From a virus: a stretch of DNA of 64,000 nucleotides. Under the pieces are notes generated by a model, which worked only from the letters and a program-made list of their open reading frames with translations, had not been told where the DNA came from and did no database searches. The stretch spans positions 1-64,000 of IMG/VR virus record IMGVR_UViG_3300048583_000056; one strand, 5' to 3'. Within the stretch, counting starts at the first letter, position 1. Each line of letters begins with the position of its first letter. Position numbers and translations under genes: made by a program. Positions 7,729 through 16,380 of this stretch are shown piece after piece.

Positions 7729-8236
7729 GCTTGAAGTTTTTGTATTTCTCTCTTAAATGAGCAGGCATTTTACATAAACGAATATTAATTATGCCATTTA
7801 GGTAATCATCAGAAGAAATTGCATTATTTTGTAGTTGATATAATAACTCTAGAAAAGAGGCTTCCCATTTACACGATGCTACATCTAAAACTTCTCTAGT
7901 AAAGTTTTCTTTACCAAATTCTATTAAGTCTTTTTTTAATTGCTCAGAAGAGCCATAATATTGCATGTAATTACTTGGTTTATTAATCTTTCTCTTTCTT
8001 TTTGTTCCCTTTAATGGTGGTTTAGTTAATTTGCTCCACAATTGACACTTACCTATATACTTCTTACCAGTAATTGTATTGGTAATGCAATAAATTATGC
8101 TGAAATGTTCAGTTTCATTTATGTTTTCTGGTAAATTTACCCAATCGCTCATGGGATTACTTAGCTTTTCAGGAACAAAATCCTTAAGTACAATATAGTC
8201 GCGTAGCGACAGAGTAAGGTAGCTATAACTAGCCAA
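7712..8236 (-). CDS. GIY-YIG-like endonuclease, putative homing enzyme
   Basis: 174 aa. IIYCITN...KKYIGK (47-63) is a GIY-YIG-type strand pair with degenerate GIY. YYGSSEQLKKDL and FGKENFTREVL follow as in free-standing phage endonucleases, and an acidic/aromatic helix (ASFLELLYQLQ) completes the core. There is no NUMOD3 tail, unlike the two other homing genes here. The first ~28 residues (LTLSLRDYI...) are coded partly by a palindromic repeat and may be leader rather than protein; an internal Met at residue 29 (about 8152) is an alternative start. Confidence 0.65.
   Translation of the reverse strand: MASYSYLTLSLRDYIVLKDFVPEKLSNPMSDWVNLPENINETEHFSIIYCITNTITGKKYIGKCQLWSKLTKPPLKGTKRKRKINKPSNYMQYYGSSEQLKKDLIEFGKENFTREVLDVASCKWEASFLELLYQLQNNAISSDDYLNGIINIRLCKMPAHLREKYKNFKLDFNF
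8198..8210. repeat. GTCGC-GTA-GCGAC palindrome, copy 1
   Basis: A perfect 5-bp stem with a 3-nt loop. It is GC-rich in an AT-rich region and lies near the 5' end of the GIY-YIG-like gene. An identical copy is at 8477-8489. Confidence 0.6.
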
Positions 8237-8541
8237 ATAAACTATTTTTCATCTAACATATTGAATATTGAAACTTTTAGATTAATTAATGGGTGTAGTG
8301 GGCGGGCTTTGGTACAATAATAAATAGAATTCAATTATAATAGTCTATATTAAATAACCTGACTATACTTTGAATGATGTTATTGGTTATGGTTACATCA
8401 ACATCAATAATAATATATTATTATTAATTACAATTTATACTTATAAAGAATAAGATATTGTACCATTTACACTTTTGTCGCGTAGCGACTATTTATGTAC
8501 TAATCGAGTCTAAAGCCAGATTCGCATGCCGATTGCGAAAG
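8237..8541. other. 305-bp gap without a gene
   Basis: Very AT-rich, with many stops in every frame and no convincing coding potential, tRNA fold or terminator. It contains the second copy of the GTCGC-GTA-GCGAC palindrome. Together with the endonuclease gene it looks like sequence brought in by, or decaying around, a mobile insertion. Confidence 0.5.
8477..8489. repeat. GTCGC-GTA-GCGAC palindrome, copy 2
   Basis: Identical to 8198-8210, 279 bp away in the same orientation. The flanking bases differ apart from one or two. Confidence 0.6.
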
Positions 8542-8790
8542 TCAAGCGGATTTCTTCGACTTTTTCTTCTTTCTTTTCACAGAACCATTTCGAGAAACAA
8601 TATTTCCTCCGAAAATGGACACGGGGATGCGTTGATCACCTGTGGCATAGTCGTCATCGTTTTCTTCTCCTAAGTCGCCTGTGCCATCGCTGGACCCACC
8701 TAAAATTGATCCTGCGTCCATATCTTCCAAAATTTGTTGATAAAGATCGGCAATTTTACCTTCTTCTATAGTTGACAATCTTTTACTCAT
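8542..8790 (-). CDS. hypothetical late small protein with Lys-rich tail
   Basis: 82 aa. The N-terminal helix (STIEEGKIADLYQQILEDM) is followed by a Gly/Asp-rich linker and a tail of Lys/Arg/Ser (VKRKKKKSKKSA). The tail suggests nucleic-acid or capsid-lattice contact. TAAATA lies 7 nt upstream of the ATG. Not recognised; a minor head or core protein is possible. Confidence 0.65.
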   Translation of the reverse strand: MSKRLSTIEEGKIADLYQQILEDMDAGSILGGSSDGTGDLGEENDDDYATGDQRIPVSIFGGNIVSRNGSVKRKKKKSKKSA

Positions 8791-8800
8791 ATGTTATTAT
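8772..8800 (+). promoter_or_regulatory. early-type promoter for the uvsY-uvsW operon
   Basis: TTGACA (8772-8777), 17 nt, TATTAT (8795-8800), then 9 nt to the ATG at 8810. It lies inside the start of the divergent late gene. Confidence 0.6.
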
Positions 8801-8803
8801 TTA
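8798..8803 (-). promoter_or_regulatory. late TAAATA promoter
   Basis: TAAATA on the minus strand, 7 nt before the ATG at 8790. Confidence 0.6.
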
Positions 8804-8809
8804 ATACAT

Positions 8810-9050
8810 ATGAGAAGTAGGGTTGTCGATATGGACAGAGTTGGTGGTGTTGAAGGATTACAAAATCTTTTAGACTCAAACCCAACATGGAAATTTGTGG
8901 GTGGTGGAAGTTGTATGGTATCCAACACTTATACAACTAAAGGTGGAAACGGTAGACCTTCTATGACCTTCTATGATGTTTTCTGACCCACCATCCAAAG
9001 TTAATTATGGAGTATTTGAGACCGCAGGCGAACACATGTTTATGTTATGA
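8810..9050 (+). pseudogene. small gene broken by a 10-bp tandem duplication
   Basis: As written, the frame from 8810 stops at 8986 after 58 aa. An exact 10-bp repeat, ACCTTCTATG twice (8956-8965, 8966-8975), shifts the frame. Removing one copy gives one 76-aa frame (…NGRPSMMFSDPPSKVNYG…) whose TGA (9048-9050) overlaps the uvsY ATG (9047) in the ATGA arrangement used elsewhere in this genome. That fit argues the restored frame is ancestral. Function unknown. It could be a true mutation or an assembly or sequencing error. Confidence 0.75.
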
Positions 9051-9457
9051 TTGATTACGATAGAGAATACGAACGTTTAAAGAGAGATTTTTCCGAATGG
9101 TGCTCTTTTGATCGAATGAACATTGGTGATAAAGCCATGGGTGCGGTCAACAAGAAACAATGGGTAGTAGCTCGTTTATTTGACTACAAGAGGGACAGAG
9201 ACAAGCTTGGGAAACAAAGAACTGCTCTTATTAGGGAGAAGCTCGTTGAACTTGAGAAATCTTCACCCGTTAACTTTGTGGCGAATAAAGCTTTGGTTGA
9301 AAATATTTCCAAATCGGAAGATTTAGAGCCTCTAAATCAGCAAATCAAGGATTGTGAATTCCTGATAGCATATTTGGAGAGTGTGGTTAAAATGATCACA
9401 TATATTGCACAAGATATCAAGAATATCATCGACGCAATTAATTTAGAAGACAAATAA
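9047..9457 (+). CDS. uvsY: UvsY-like recombination mediator
   Basis: 136 aa; T4 UvsY is 137 aa. All-helical, with a charged middle (RLFDYKRDRDKLGKQRTAL, residues ~43-61) and a C-terminal helix (MITYIAQDIKNIIDAIN) that fits UvsY. Known: UvsY loads UvsX recombinase on gp32-covered single-stranded DNA. The call leans on length, composition and position just upstream of uvsW, as in T4. Start overlaps the previous restored gene's stop. Confidence 0.75.
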   Translation: MIDYDREYERLKRDFSEWCSFDRMNIGDKAMGAVNKKQWVVARLFDYKRDRDKLGKQRTALIREKLVELEKSSPVNFVANKALVENISKSEDLEPLNQQIKDCEFLIAYLESVVKMITYIAQDIKNIIDAINLEDK

Positions 9458-9458
9458 T

Positions 9459-9635
9459 ATGAAAGAATCAAAATTACCAGCATCATTTAATGCAAGAGAC
9501 TGGGCCGAAGAGTTTGTGGAGATCGTAAAAGAGAATCCTTTAATCGCTACTGATATAGCTACGATGACTGGTTGGTTCGCAAATGCTTTAATGAGAGGCT
9601 GGGATGAGCGTGATTGGCGACATAATGATGATTGA
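9459..9635 (+). CDS. conserved small protein of T4-like phages
   Basis: 58 aa. The pattern ASFNARDWAEEFVEIVKENP...MTGWFANALMRGWDE recalls a small protein repeatedly found in T4-like marine phages (recognised from memory, no name known). It begins one base after the uvsY stop and overlaps the start of uvsW, so it lies inside the recombination operon. Helical; no catalytic motif. Confidence 0.7.
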   Translation: MKESKLPASFNARDWAEEFVEIVKENPLIATDIATMTGWFANALMRGWDERDWRHNDD

Positions 9636-11049
9636 ATTGGATTATAACAATTCCTATAGAAGGGGAAAAATATTTGGTGATCCCGACTTAATTTTTAAAG
9701 TCAGGGATCACTTTTCTGTGGACAAGGTAGAAGTTAATAATCCCAATGCGAAAGATCTCCGATTTGATATTGAAACGAAGGACTATGCAATCCAACCAAC
9801 TGGATATTTTGATTTCGGATTAGCATCCGAAATTGAGCATTTCATACAATGTTCAAATATTCCATATACTAGAACAGAAAATTATGAAAAGAACAAAGAT
9901 TGTGGATACTCTTCTGGTGATATTTTTGATGGGCTTAATTATCCTAACCGCTATTACGGACTGGATACACTACAAATTTGCCTCCAAGAAGGGCGCGGGA
10001 CAGTAGTTTGGGCAACTGGTGCAGGTAAAAGCTTTCTCCAAGCATCTCTAGTTGAAAATATATGGAGAAAATCTGATAGACCATTCAAATGCATAATTGT
10101 AGTTCCGGGATTGAACCTAGTTCATCAGCTTGTGGACAACTTTGAGGAATATGGTGTGAATTTCACTTATTCTGGGTGGACTGGTGGAGCGAAAGGTTTA
10201 CCCTTGCAACAAACAGAAGTGGTTATTTCTAATAGTGAGAACTTCAATTCCAAATTTGATGATAACCTGAAGTGGTTGAGAGAAGTTGATTTGGTTTTAG
10301 TTGATGAGTGTCACAAAATCCGTAAGGGGAATGTCCTATCCAAGAACATTGGTAAAATAAAGACTCCCCATAAGTTTGGGTTCACAGGAACCTTGCCTAA
10401 GCCACAAGTTGATATCTGGAAGATCACTGGAAGTTTTGGTCCAGTTGTATACGAAAAGAAATCCAAAGAGCTTAGAGATGAAGGATTTTTGACCAATGCT
10501 AGGATCAAGATGGTGAAACTGATGCACCCTAATGTCCGATATATGAACTATAAACGCGAATTAAGCTTTGTATATCAGTCATTACAGAGAAACCACACAA
10601 TCAAGAAAATAGCTTCTGGATTGTCAGAGAATACATTGATTCTAGTCAACCATATCGAGCACGGTGAGAGTATTCTGAAGTTGATGGCGACTATACCCAA
10701 CAAAGAAGCTTATTTTATCTGTGGAGAGATGCCAGTCGAGGAAAGACAGGACATTATCCATAAAATGGAAGAACAAAACGATATAATCGTTGTCGCCATG
10801 GCATCTATCTTTTCCACCGGGATAAATATAAAGAATCTTCACTACATACTTTTCATTGCTGGTGGAAAAAGCTTCATTCGAATCGTTCAAGGTATCGGTA
10901 GAGGTCTTAGGTTGCACGAAAATAAAAACTTCTTGACAATCATAGATGTGTATGATAATCTCGAATATAGTGAGCAACATGCTGAAGAGAGAAAGCTTAT
11001 ATATGACGATGAACAAATTGAGTGGAAGGAAATCGAAGTAATTTTATGA
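9604..11049 (+). CDS. uvsW: UvsW-like SF2 DNA/RNA helicase
   Basis: 481 aa (T4 UvsW ~500). Walker A ATGAGKS (137-143), DECH box (234-237), motif III TGTL (261-264) and motif VI QGIGRGLR (429-436) are intact, with an N-terminal ~110-residue domain as in T4. Known: UvsW unwinds branched DNA and R-loops and drives the switch from origin- to recombination-dependent replication. The start at 9604 has GAGAGG 7 nt upstream; an ATG at 9625 that overlaps the upstream stop is an alternative. Confidence 0.93.
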   Translation: MSVIGDIMMIELDYNNSYRRGKIFGDPDLIFKVRDHFSVDKVEVNNPNAKDLRFDIETKDYAIQPTGYFDFGLASEIEHFIQCSNIPYTRTENYEKNKDCGYSSGDIFDGLNYPNRYYGLDTLQICLQEGRGTVVWATGAGKSFLQASLVENIWRKSDRPFKCIIVVPGLNLVHQLVDNFEEYGVNFTYSGWTGGAKGLPLQQTEVVISNSENFNSKFDDNLKWLREVDLVLVDECHKIRKGNVLSKNIGKIKTPHKFGFTGTLPKPQVDIWKITGSFGPVVYEKKSKELRDEGFLTNARIKMVKLMHPNVRYMNYKRELSFVYQSLQRNHTIKKIASGLSENTLILVNHIEHGESILKLMATIPNKEAYFICGEMPVEERQDIIHKMEEQNDIIVVAMASIFSTGINIKNLHYILFIAGGKSFIRIVQGIGRGLRLHENKNFLTIIDVYDNLEYSEQHAEERKLIYDDEQIEWKEIEVIL

Positions 11050-11609
11050 AGAAAAAACGTGCTCTTGTAGAAAAAGAAGAATTCTTCAATGGATTTGAGA
11101 AATTTGTTCCCGAAGAAAAACCACCTTTGGAACAAGTGGTTAAGAAGACCAAAAAGGTTAAGACTGAATTGGAACTTAATTACTATGTTTCACCGAAGCT
11201 ATTCCGTCAACAAATCCAAACATATTACGAGTCAGACATCATGAATGATGAACTTGCTATGAATCTGGTGAAGATTGCCGAAGGACTCAGTTACAAATAC
11301 AATTTTATCAACTATACTAAGACTTGGAAGGATGAAATGATCGGTGATGCAATCGTTAAGATGTATACCGCTCTAGAATCCAAGAAATTTCGAATAGAAT
11401 CAGAGTTCTCACCATTTGCTTATTTCAATCAGATTGCTTGGAATGCTTTCTCTAACCGAATCAAAAAGGAGAAGAAACAACACGACGGACTGGAAGAATA
11501 TAAACAAATGTGTTATGAGGATTCCATGAATGATCCAGAATCACAAGGACATGTTTACGTTAAGCCAATGATGGATTCAGATGAAAACGATGGAGGATAC
11601 GACGACTAA
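11046..11609 (+). CDS. 55: late-promoter sigma factor gp55
   Basis: 187 aa (T4 gp55 185 aa). NYYVSPKLFRQQIQTYY, then INYTKTWKDEMIGDAI and FSPFAYFNQIAWNAFSNRI are sigma region 2-like segments typical of gp55. Known: gp55 directs host RNA polymerase to late promoters reading TATAAATA in T4, with gp33 and clamp gp45. The ATG at 11046 overlaps the uvsW stop (ATGA) and is preferred over an upstream in-frame ATG at 11022. It is the likely reader of the TAAATA boxes in this window. The C-terminus is acidic (DSDENDGGYDD). Confidence 0.92.
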   Translation: MKKKRALVEKEEFFNGFEKFVPEEKPPLEQVVKKTKKVKTELELNYYVSPKLFRQQIQTYYESDIMNDELAMNLVKIAEGLSYKYNFINYTKTWKDEMIGDAIVKMYTALESKKFRIESEFSPFAYFNQIAWNAFSNRIKKEKKQHDGLEEYKQMCYEDSMNDPESQGHVYVKPMMDSDENDGGYDD

Positions 11610-12016
11610 TGTTTGACACTCATAATTATAGAACTGGCGACTCTTATACTAGAGTCGATGTGATAGAAAAAAGAGCAGCAACCGATGAATCTGTCCGTCT
11701 TCTTAGGGAGATGGAAGAAAAGGCACTGAATAATATCTTGGCTTGTGTCAAAGTTGATGATAACGAATTCAAAGCTACTTGGTGGACCTATACCGACAAT
11801 TTTTCATATAATGATAAAGTTGGATGTAGATTTAACTTGAATGGTAAACAATATGAATTCAAAATTGACCTACCTTGCAAGTATTCTGGTAATGTTTCCG
11901 AAATTGGACTCTTAGTTAAGAATGCTGTTCAAGAAGAGATATCAAAGATTTTGACACTGGATTTGTTTGTTAATAGCGGTAGAATAATCAGAGACGTATA
12001 TGCTCAAAAAATCTAA
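11609..12016 (+). CDS. hypothetical protein between gp55 and gp47
   Basis: 135 aa, not recognised. A helical N-terminal third is followed by a beta-rich part (WWTYTDNFSYNDKVGCRFNLN). It overlaps gp55 by one base and gp47 by 17 bp, so it belongs to the same translational unit. Position suggests an accessory to late transcription or recombination, but nothing in the sequence proves it. Confidence 0.7.
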   Translation: MFDTHNYRTGDSYTRVDVIEKRAATDESVRLLREMEEKALNNILACVKVDDNEFKATWWTYTDNFSYNDKVGCRFNLNGKQYEFKIDLPCKYSGNVSEIGLLVKNAVQEEISKILTLDLFVNSGRIIRDVYAQKI

Positions 12017-13016
12017 AGTAGCCATTTTCTCAGATCTTCACTTGGGGGTTCATGGTAACTCCGAAGAGTGGCATAAGATCGCTCTTGAGTGGGCGGATTG
12101 GATCATTGCTGAATTGAACGAAAAAGGTATCAAGGATATTTTCTTTCTTGGTGACTTTTTTGATAATCGTGCAGAGATCTCGGTGCAAACATTGCATATA
12201 GCATCTATCATCCTTGATAAGTTTAGAGATTTCAATCTTTTCATGATTATCGGGAACCATGATGCGTTCTATAAGAACCGTTCCGACATTCATAGTCTTG
12301 GTCTAGCCAATGGCTACCCGAATATCACTATTATCGATAAGAATTTGGAGTTTGAAGACTATGGCAAGAAATTACTATTTGTTCCATGGGAGAACGAGCT
12401 TCCTAAAGGGAAATTCGACCATATTTTTGGACACTTTGAAATTCAGAGTTTCAAGATGAATAATTTCAAGGTTTGTGATAAAGGATTTCAGGTTTCTGAT
12501 CTTTTATCGAAAACTAAGAGTGTATTCTCTGGACACTTTCACCGTAGAAGCACAGGAACATATAATAATGGAGTTATTACATACGTCGGTAATCCCTTCT
12601 CTATGGATTTTGCTGATGTGGCCAACAAGAAAGGTTATCACATCCTAAACATCGAAACTGGTGGTTTAGAGTTCTTCGAAAACACCGTATCTCCAAAGTT
12701 TAATAAAATCATTCTGTCAAACATCAAATCTGTTAAAGAGGAAGATGTGAAAAACAATTTCGTCAAATTGGTGGTGGACTTGGTGATGGAAGATGCTAAA
12801 CTGGACAAGTTCAAGGCGTATCTGAACAAATTTTCTCCTTACCGCTTGATTATGGAACACAACACAGCATCAAATACTATTGATAATGTGGAAGAACTGG
12901 ATTCGATCAATATCATGGAGATGTTTGACGAGTTTATCGAACAGATGAACTTGGAAGAAGCGCAAGAGACTAGAATCAATAAGATAATCGGTGAGCTATA
13001 TGAAAAATGTAAATAA
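12000..13016 (+). CDS. 47: recombination nuclease subunit gp47 (SbcD/Mre11-like)
   Basis: 338 aa (T4 gp47 339 aa). Calcineurin-like phosphoesterase motifs in order: SDLHLG (11-16), GDFFDNR (51-57), GNHD (85-88) and SGHFHRR in the middle. Known: gp46/gp47 resect DNA ends to give 3' tails for UvsX. gp46 lies downstream but is separated by a small Cys-rich gene and a homing endonuclease gene. Confidence 0.95.
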   Translation: MLKKSKVAIFSDLHLGVHGNSEEWHKIALEWADWIIAELNEKGIKDIFFLGDFFDNRAEISVQTLHIASIILDKFRDFNLFMIIGNHDAFYKNRSDIHSLGLANGYPNITIIDKNLEFEDYGKKLLFVPWENELPKGKFDHIFGHFEIQSFKMNNFKVCDKGFQVSDLLSKTKSVFSGHFHRRSTGTYNNGVITYVGNPFSMDFADVANKKGYHILNIETGGLEFFENTVSPKFNKIILSNIKSVKEEDVKNNFVKLVVDLVMEDAKLDKFKAYLNKFSPYRLIMEHNTASNTIDNVEELDSINIMEMFDEFIEQMNLEEAQETRINKIIGELYEKCK

Positions 13017-13209
13017 CACAGCAATTTTGAAGAACGCTGAATGTGTGGATTGTGGATGGGCCATAATTGATATATGTTGCAATGGGCAAGATGAACCATT
13101 TGCCTTATGGGATTGGTGGTGGTATTGTTCGAATAAATCATGTAAAAATCATTTTGGTGAAGGGGTATTTCAGAATATCCCAGATTTTGTCAAATATGAA
13201 GAAAATTGA
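13000..13209 (+). CDS. small Cys/Trp-rich putative zinc-ribbon protein
   Basis: 69 aa from the ATG at 13000 (a GTG at 12991 is an alternative). Four main cysteines form a ribbon-like set: CVDC near the N-terminus, then C-x4-C in CSNKSC; a WDWWW run lies between. Overlaps the end of gp47 by 17 bp. Probably zinc-binding; role unknown. Confidence 0.7.
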   Translation: MKNVNNTAILKNAECVDCGWAIIDICCNGQDEPFALWDWWWYCSNKSCKNHFGEGVFQNIPDFVKYEEN

Positions 13210-13220
13210 ATATAAGATAC

Positions 13221-13226
13221 TAAATA
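13221..13226 (+). promoter_or_regulatory. late TAAATA promoter of homing endonuclease 1
   Basis: TAAATA 5 nt before the ATG at 13232, inside the recombination operon. It would let the endonuclease be expressed late, apart from its neighbours. Confidence 0.65.
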
Positions 13227-13231
13227 ATTGA

Positions 13232-13969
13232 ATGAGAAAACATTCACAGTATCCAAAAGAAGCAGGGATTTATAAAATAACTAGCAATATTACAGGAAAA
13301 ATATACATAGGAAAATCGGTTAATATTTATAATAGAATAGCTAGTCATAAGTCTGCAACAGAGGATGGACATCTACATAATGCTATTAGAAAATATGGTT
13401 GGGACTCATTTTCGGTAGAGATCTTAGAAATTTTTGAAGATTTTAGAATAGAAGATAACGAGACTTTACTACAAAGAGAGGCATATTATATAAATTTATT
13501 TGAATCTGCAAATAGGGATATAGGTTATAATATATGTGAATTTTCGAATGATAGAACTGGAGTATTGGCGTCAAATCAAACTAAAGAAAAGATGAGAAAT
13601 AAGATAGTTTCTCAAGAAACTAGAGAAAAGATGAGAAAATCTATGCTGGGTAAAACTCATACCAAAGAAACTAGGGAAAAAATGAGCAAGGCCAGAATGG
13701 GTATGGTATTTTCCGAGTCAACTAAAGAAAAAATGAGTAATTGGGTTCGTAATGATGAGACTAGAGAAAAAATTCGACAAGCAAATTTAGGGCGAAAACA
13801 TTCAGAAGAAACTAAAAAGAAGATGCGTGATGCTAAATTGGGGTGTAGCAAATCAGAAGAGACCAAGGAAAAAATGAGAAAACCTAAATCTGCTTCCCAT
13901 AGAGAAAATATAAGGCTCAGTTGGATTAAGAGAAAACATGAGAAGAAAATAAGTCAAGAACATGCGTAA
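13232..13969 (+). CDS. GIY-YIG homing endonuclease with NUMOD3 repeats
   Basis: 245 aa. The catalytic domain has GIYK (12-15) and KIYIGKS (23-29), an Arg in NRIASHKS, then YGWDSFSVEIL and a Glu-rich helix. From residue ~110 it carries at least five copies of the NUMOD3 pattern (T-x-E-K/R-M-x-K, e.g. KETREKMSKARMG), a DNA-binding array. It is free-standing, between the zinc-ribbon gene and gp46, and overlaps the gp46 start by 8 bp. Closely resembles the endonuclease at 28595-29320. Confidence 0.9.
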   Translation: MRKHSQYPKEAGIYKITSNITGKIYIGKSVNIYNRIASHKSATEDGHLHNAIRKYGWDSFSVEILEIFEDFRIEDNETLLQREAYYINLFESANRDIGYNICEFSNDRTGVLASNQTKEKMRNKIVSQETREKMRKSMLGKTHTKETREKMSKARMGMVFSESTKEKMSNWVRNDETREKIRQANLGRKHSEETKKKMRDAKLGCSKSEETKEKMRKPKSASHRENIRLSWIKRKHEKKISQEHA

Positions 13970-15755
13970 TATAAAATATAAAACCCTTAAGATTCAGAAC
14001 TTTCTGAGTGTTGGAAATGATGTGGTAGAAATTGAATTCCAGAAAGGTCTTAATCAGATTGACGGAATCAATTGCGATATCCCCGATAGAAAAAATGGTG
14101 TCGGTAAGTCTGTCGGCATGAACGCTTTCTTCTTTGCATTGTTTGGTGAAACAATCGATAAGATCAAATCCGAATTCGTGGTAAACAACATCACGAAAGG
14201 TAAAGGTATGATTGAGTTGGAATTTGATGTAGAGACTGCACAAGGAATCAATTCTTATACCATTAAGAGACAGGTGAAACCATCCAAGGTATCCTTGTTT
14301 CAAGGGATCGAAGATATCACCAAACCAAGTATCCGTGATACGGACAAATACATCTGTGATCTACTATCTACGAATGCTAGTATCTATAGGTGCTGTGATA
14401 TCATGACTGTTCGTGATACTAAGCCTTTCATGGATATGAAAGCTGAAGATAAGCGTGCTTTCATCGATGACATCTTCTCTATCAATGTTTTTGGGGTTAT
14501 GCTCAAAGACTTGAAGAAGACAATTACTGAAACAAAAAAGGATAGAGATATTTCATCTGCCAAATATACAGAAATTCTTAGGAACTACGAGTCTTTGGAA
14601 AAACAGAGAGCTATCATCATCAAGGAAAACGAAGAAAGAGAAGAAATTCTCCAAAAACGAAAAGATGATCTCGATGCAAAAATCGAGGATATGAAGGCTA
14701 GGATTGATGAGATAGAAATTCTAGATGTTGAACCTATCAACGATAACATCAAAAAACTCAACGATGCGTGGACTGCTTTAGATGGGCAGATTGCTAGTTG
14801 CGTTTTCAGATCTTCCCAAGCGGAAGTTATAATCAACACCAAACAATCAGAGATTGATAAATGTTCTCATATTGATTCCGGTGTCGATTGCCCGAAGTGC
14901 TTACAATTAATTGGTGTTGAACATGTCGAACGATTAAAAGGGTTGGCGACTGAATACCAAGTTGTTCTGGATGCTGCTATAGAAGAATTAGCATCCGCTA
15001 AAGCTGATAAAGAAGCTCTCAATAACAAGAAGACCAAAATTCAAACCAAATTGGGTGAATTGAGTGATCAAGTTAAAAAAGCAGTTGCGGATCAACAAAG
15101 AAAAGATTCTTACCGTGGCACTCTTGCTGATTATTATGTCATGATGGATGAAATCGATGATGACATGGGTAAGAAATCATCATCACTCGAAGCATTTGAT
15201 TCTGGTCTAGAATCTGAAGGTAAGAGAAAGAAAGAAGAACTTGAGATCTTAGATGGTTTGAATGAAAAACTTGCCGATTTGGAAGTTTGTAAATTCATCC
15301 TTGGTGAAGAAGGGGTTAAGAGTTTTGTTGTTAAAAAGCTTCTAGATCTATTGAATAATACCATCGAAAAGTATCTGGTTGCACTCGGTCTTGATGTCAG
15401 AGTGAAATTTGATGAATATTTCGAAGAGATTATTACTTCTGGCGGAAAGGTTTTCTCCTATAAGAATGCTTCTGGTGCAGAAAAGAAGTCTCTGGATTTT
15501 GCATGTGCATTTAGCTTCTCTGATATGAGAAGAAAGATCAACCAAGTATCATCTAATCTGGAATTCTTCGATGAGGTTTTTGACAGTGCCGTGGATGGTA
15601 AAGGATTAGATCTTGTTATGGGCGTAATCAAAGACAGGATCGATAAAAACGATATGTCGGTTTATGTGATTTCCCATAGAAAAGAAATGGCCTCACATAT
15701 CGACGGGGAGGTTGTTTTACTCGAAAAGAGGGGTAAAATTACTCGAAGAATCTAA
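13962..15755 (+). CDS. 46: recombination nuclease subunit gp46 (SbcC/Rad50-like ATPase)
   Basis: 597 aa (T4 gp46 560 aa). Walker A NGVGKS (45-50) in the N-terminal lobe; long coiled coils from ~190 to ~450 interrupted by the zinc hook CPKC near residue 309; signature ASGAEKKSLDFA and Walker B LEFFDEVFD near 530 in the C-terminal lobe. Known: partners gp47 in end resection. Complete and uninterrupted despite the adjoining homing gene. Confidence 0.95.
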   Translation: MRNIKYKTLKIQNFLSVGNDVVEIEFQKGLNQIDGINCDIPDRKNGVGKSVGMNAFFFALFGETIDKIKSEFVVNNITKGKGMIELEFDVETAQGINSYTIKRQVKPSKVSLFQGIEDITKPSIRDTDKYICDLLSTNASIYRCCDIMTVRDTKPFMDMKAEDKRAFIDDIFSINVFGVMLKDLKKTITETKKDRDISSAKYTEILRNYESLEKQRAIIIKENEEREEILQKRKDDLDAKIEDMKARIDEIEILDVEPINDNIKKLNDAWTALDGQIASCVFRSSQAEVIINTKQSEIDKCSHIDSGVDCPKCLQLIGVEHVERLKGLATEYQVVLDAAIEELASAKADKEALNNKKTKIQTKLGELSDQVKKAVADQQRKDSYRGTLADYYVMMDEIDDDMGKKSSSLEAFDSGLESEGKRKKEELEILDGLNEKLADLEVCKFILGEEGVKSFVVKKLLDLLNNTIEKYLVALGLDVRVKFDEYFEEIITSGGKVFSYKNASGAEKKSLDFACAFSFSDMRRKINQVSSNLEFFDEVFDSAVDGKGLDLVMGVIKDRIDKNDMSVYVISHRKEMASHIDGEVVLLEKRGKITRRI

Positions 15756-15758
15756 ATA
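15753..15758 (+). promoter_or_regulatory. late TAAATA promoter
   Basis: TAAATA 5 nt before the ATG at 15764. It overlaps the gp46 stop codon. Confidence 0.65.
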
Positions 15759-15763
15759 TAAAT

Positions 15764-16378
15764 ATGTTTCCGTCTCAAGAAAACCAAAGAATTTACAAAT
15801 TATATGAATCCCCTGATAATATCAGGGTTGGTGAGAAGAGGTATAATTATGACGACAGGTCTCTGGGAAACTACACGTGCATAATTGATGCATATGGCCA
15901 TTTTGTCATGACAAATAAAGTTCAAGGTCATGGTGAACTAAGAAGACTCGTCAGAGCGAGCACTGATCTTTCTGATATGGTGAAATCGAATACGGGATCG
16001 GATTCGGCTACAAGAGAATTAGCGGGTCAAACAAACGAAATTCGAATTTGGCCCAAGTTTGAAATTGTGAGCATGTGGAACTTGTATGGTCTTGGGGATT
16101 ATTTGCCAGCTATTTTTGCAGCTATCACTGCCGCTGGTGGAAATCCAGAGACATATATGTATGATAAATATGACTCCGATGGATATGTGTCATATGATGA
16201 AATAGTTGCAGAAGAATCTACCGATGAGGATAGGAAAAAACAAGCAGATGCAACTGCACAAAAAGCAAGAGATCAAAAAAAACTGGGTGATTATATGGCC
16301 AGAAGTAGAGACAAGGATTTTGGTTTGAATACTGGAGAACCTTCCTTTTACAACCAGAAGAAATTACCTAGATTTTAA
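15764..16378 (+). CDS. hypothetical late protein
   Basis: 204 aa, not recognised. Tyr- and Asp-rich N-terminal half; a possible short helix LPAIFAAITAAGG (~residues 118-130); charged C-terminal tail with Lys/Gln/Ala (KKQADATAQKARDQKK). No signal peptide. Late TAAATA box 5 nt upstream suggests a virion or assembly role. Confidence 0.7.
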   Translation: MFPSQENQRIYKLYESPDNIRVGEKRYNYDDRSLGNYTCIIDAYGHFVMTNKVQGHGELRRLVRASTDLSDMVKSNTGSDSATRELAGQTNEIRIWPKFEIVSMWNLYGLGDYLPAIFAAITAAGGNPETYMYDKYDSDGYVSYDEIVAEESTDEDRKKQADATAQKARDQKKLGDYMARSRDKDFGLNTGEPSFYNQKKLPRF

Positions 16379-16380
16379 AG

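Noticed and set aside
8237-8541. Possible tRNA or small RNA in the gap
   Set aside because: No cloverleaf with a T-loop and acceptor stem could be drawn; only the short palindrome is present.
8458-8771. Overlapping plus-strand reading frames opposite the 82-aa late gene
   Set aside because: They are antisense to a gene with a TAAATA promoter and have shadow-like composition (Arg/His/Phe-rich).
11022-11046. Upstream start for gp55
   Set aside because: It would extend gp55 into uvsW by eight residues; the ATG at 11046 fits the ATGA overlap pattern and T4 length.
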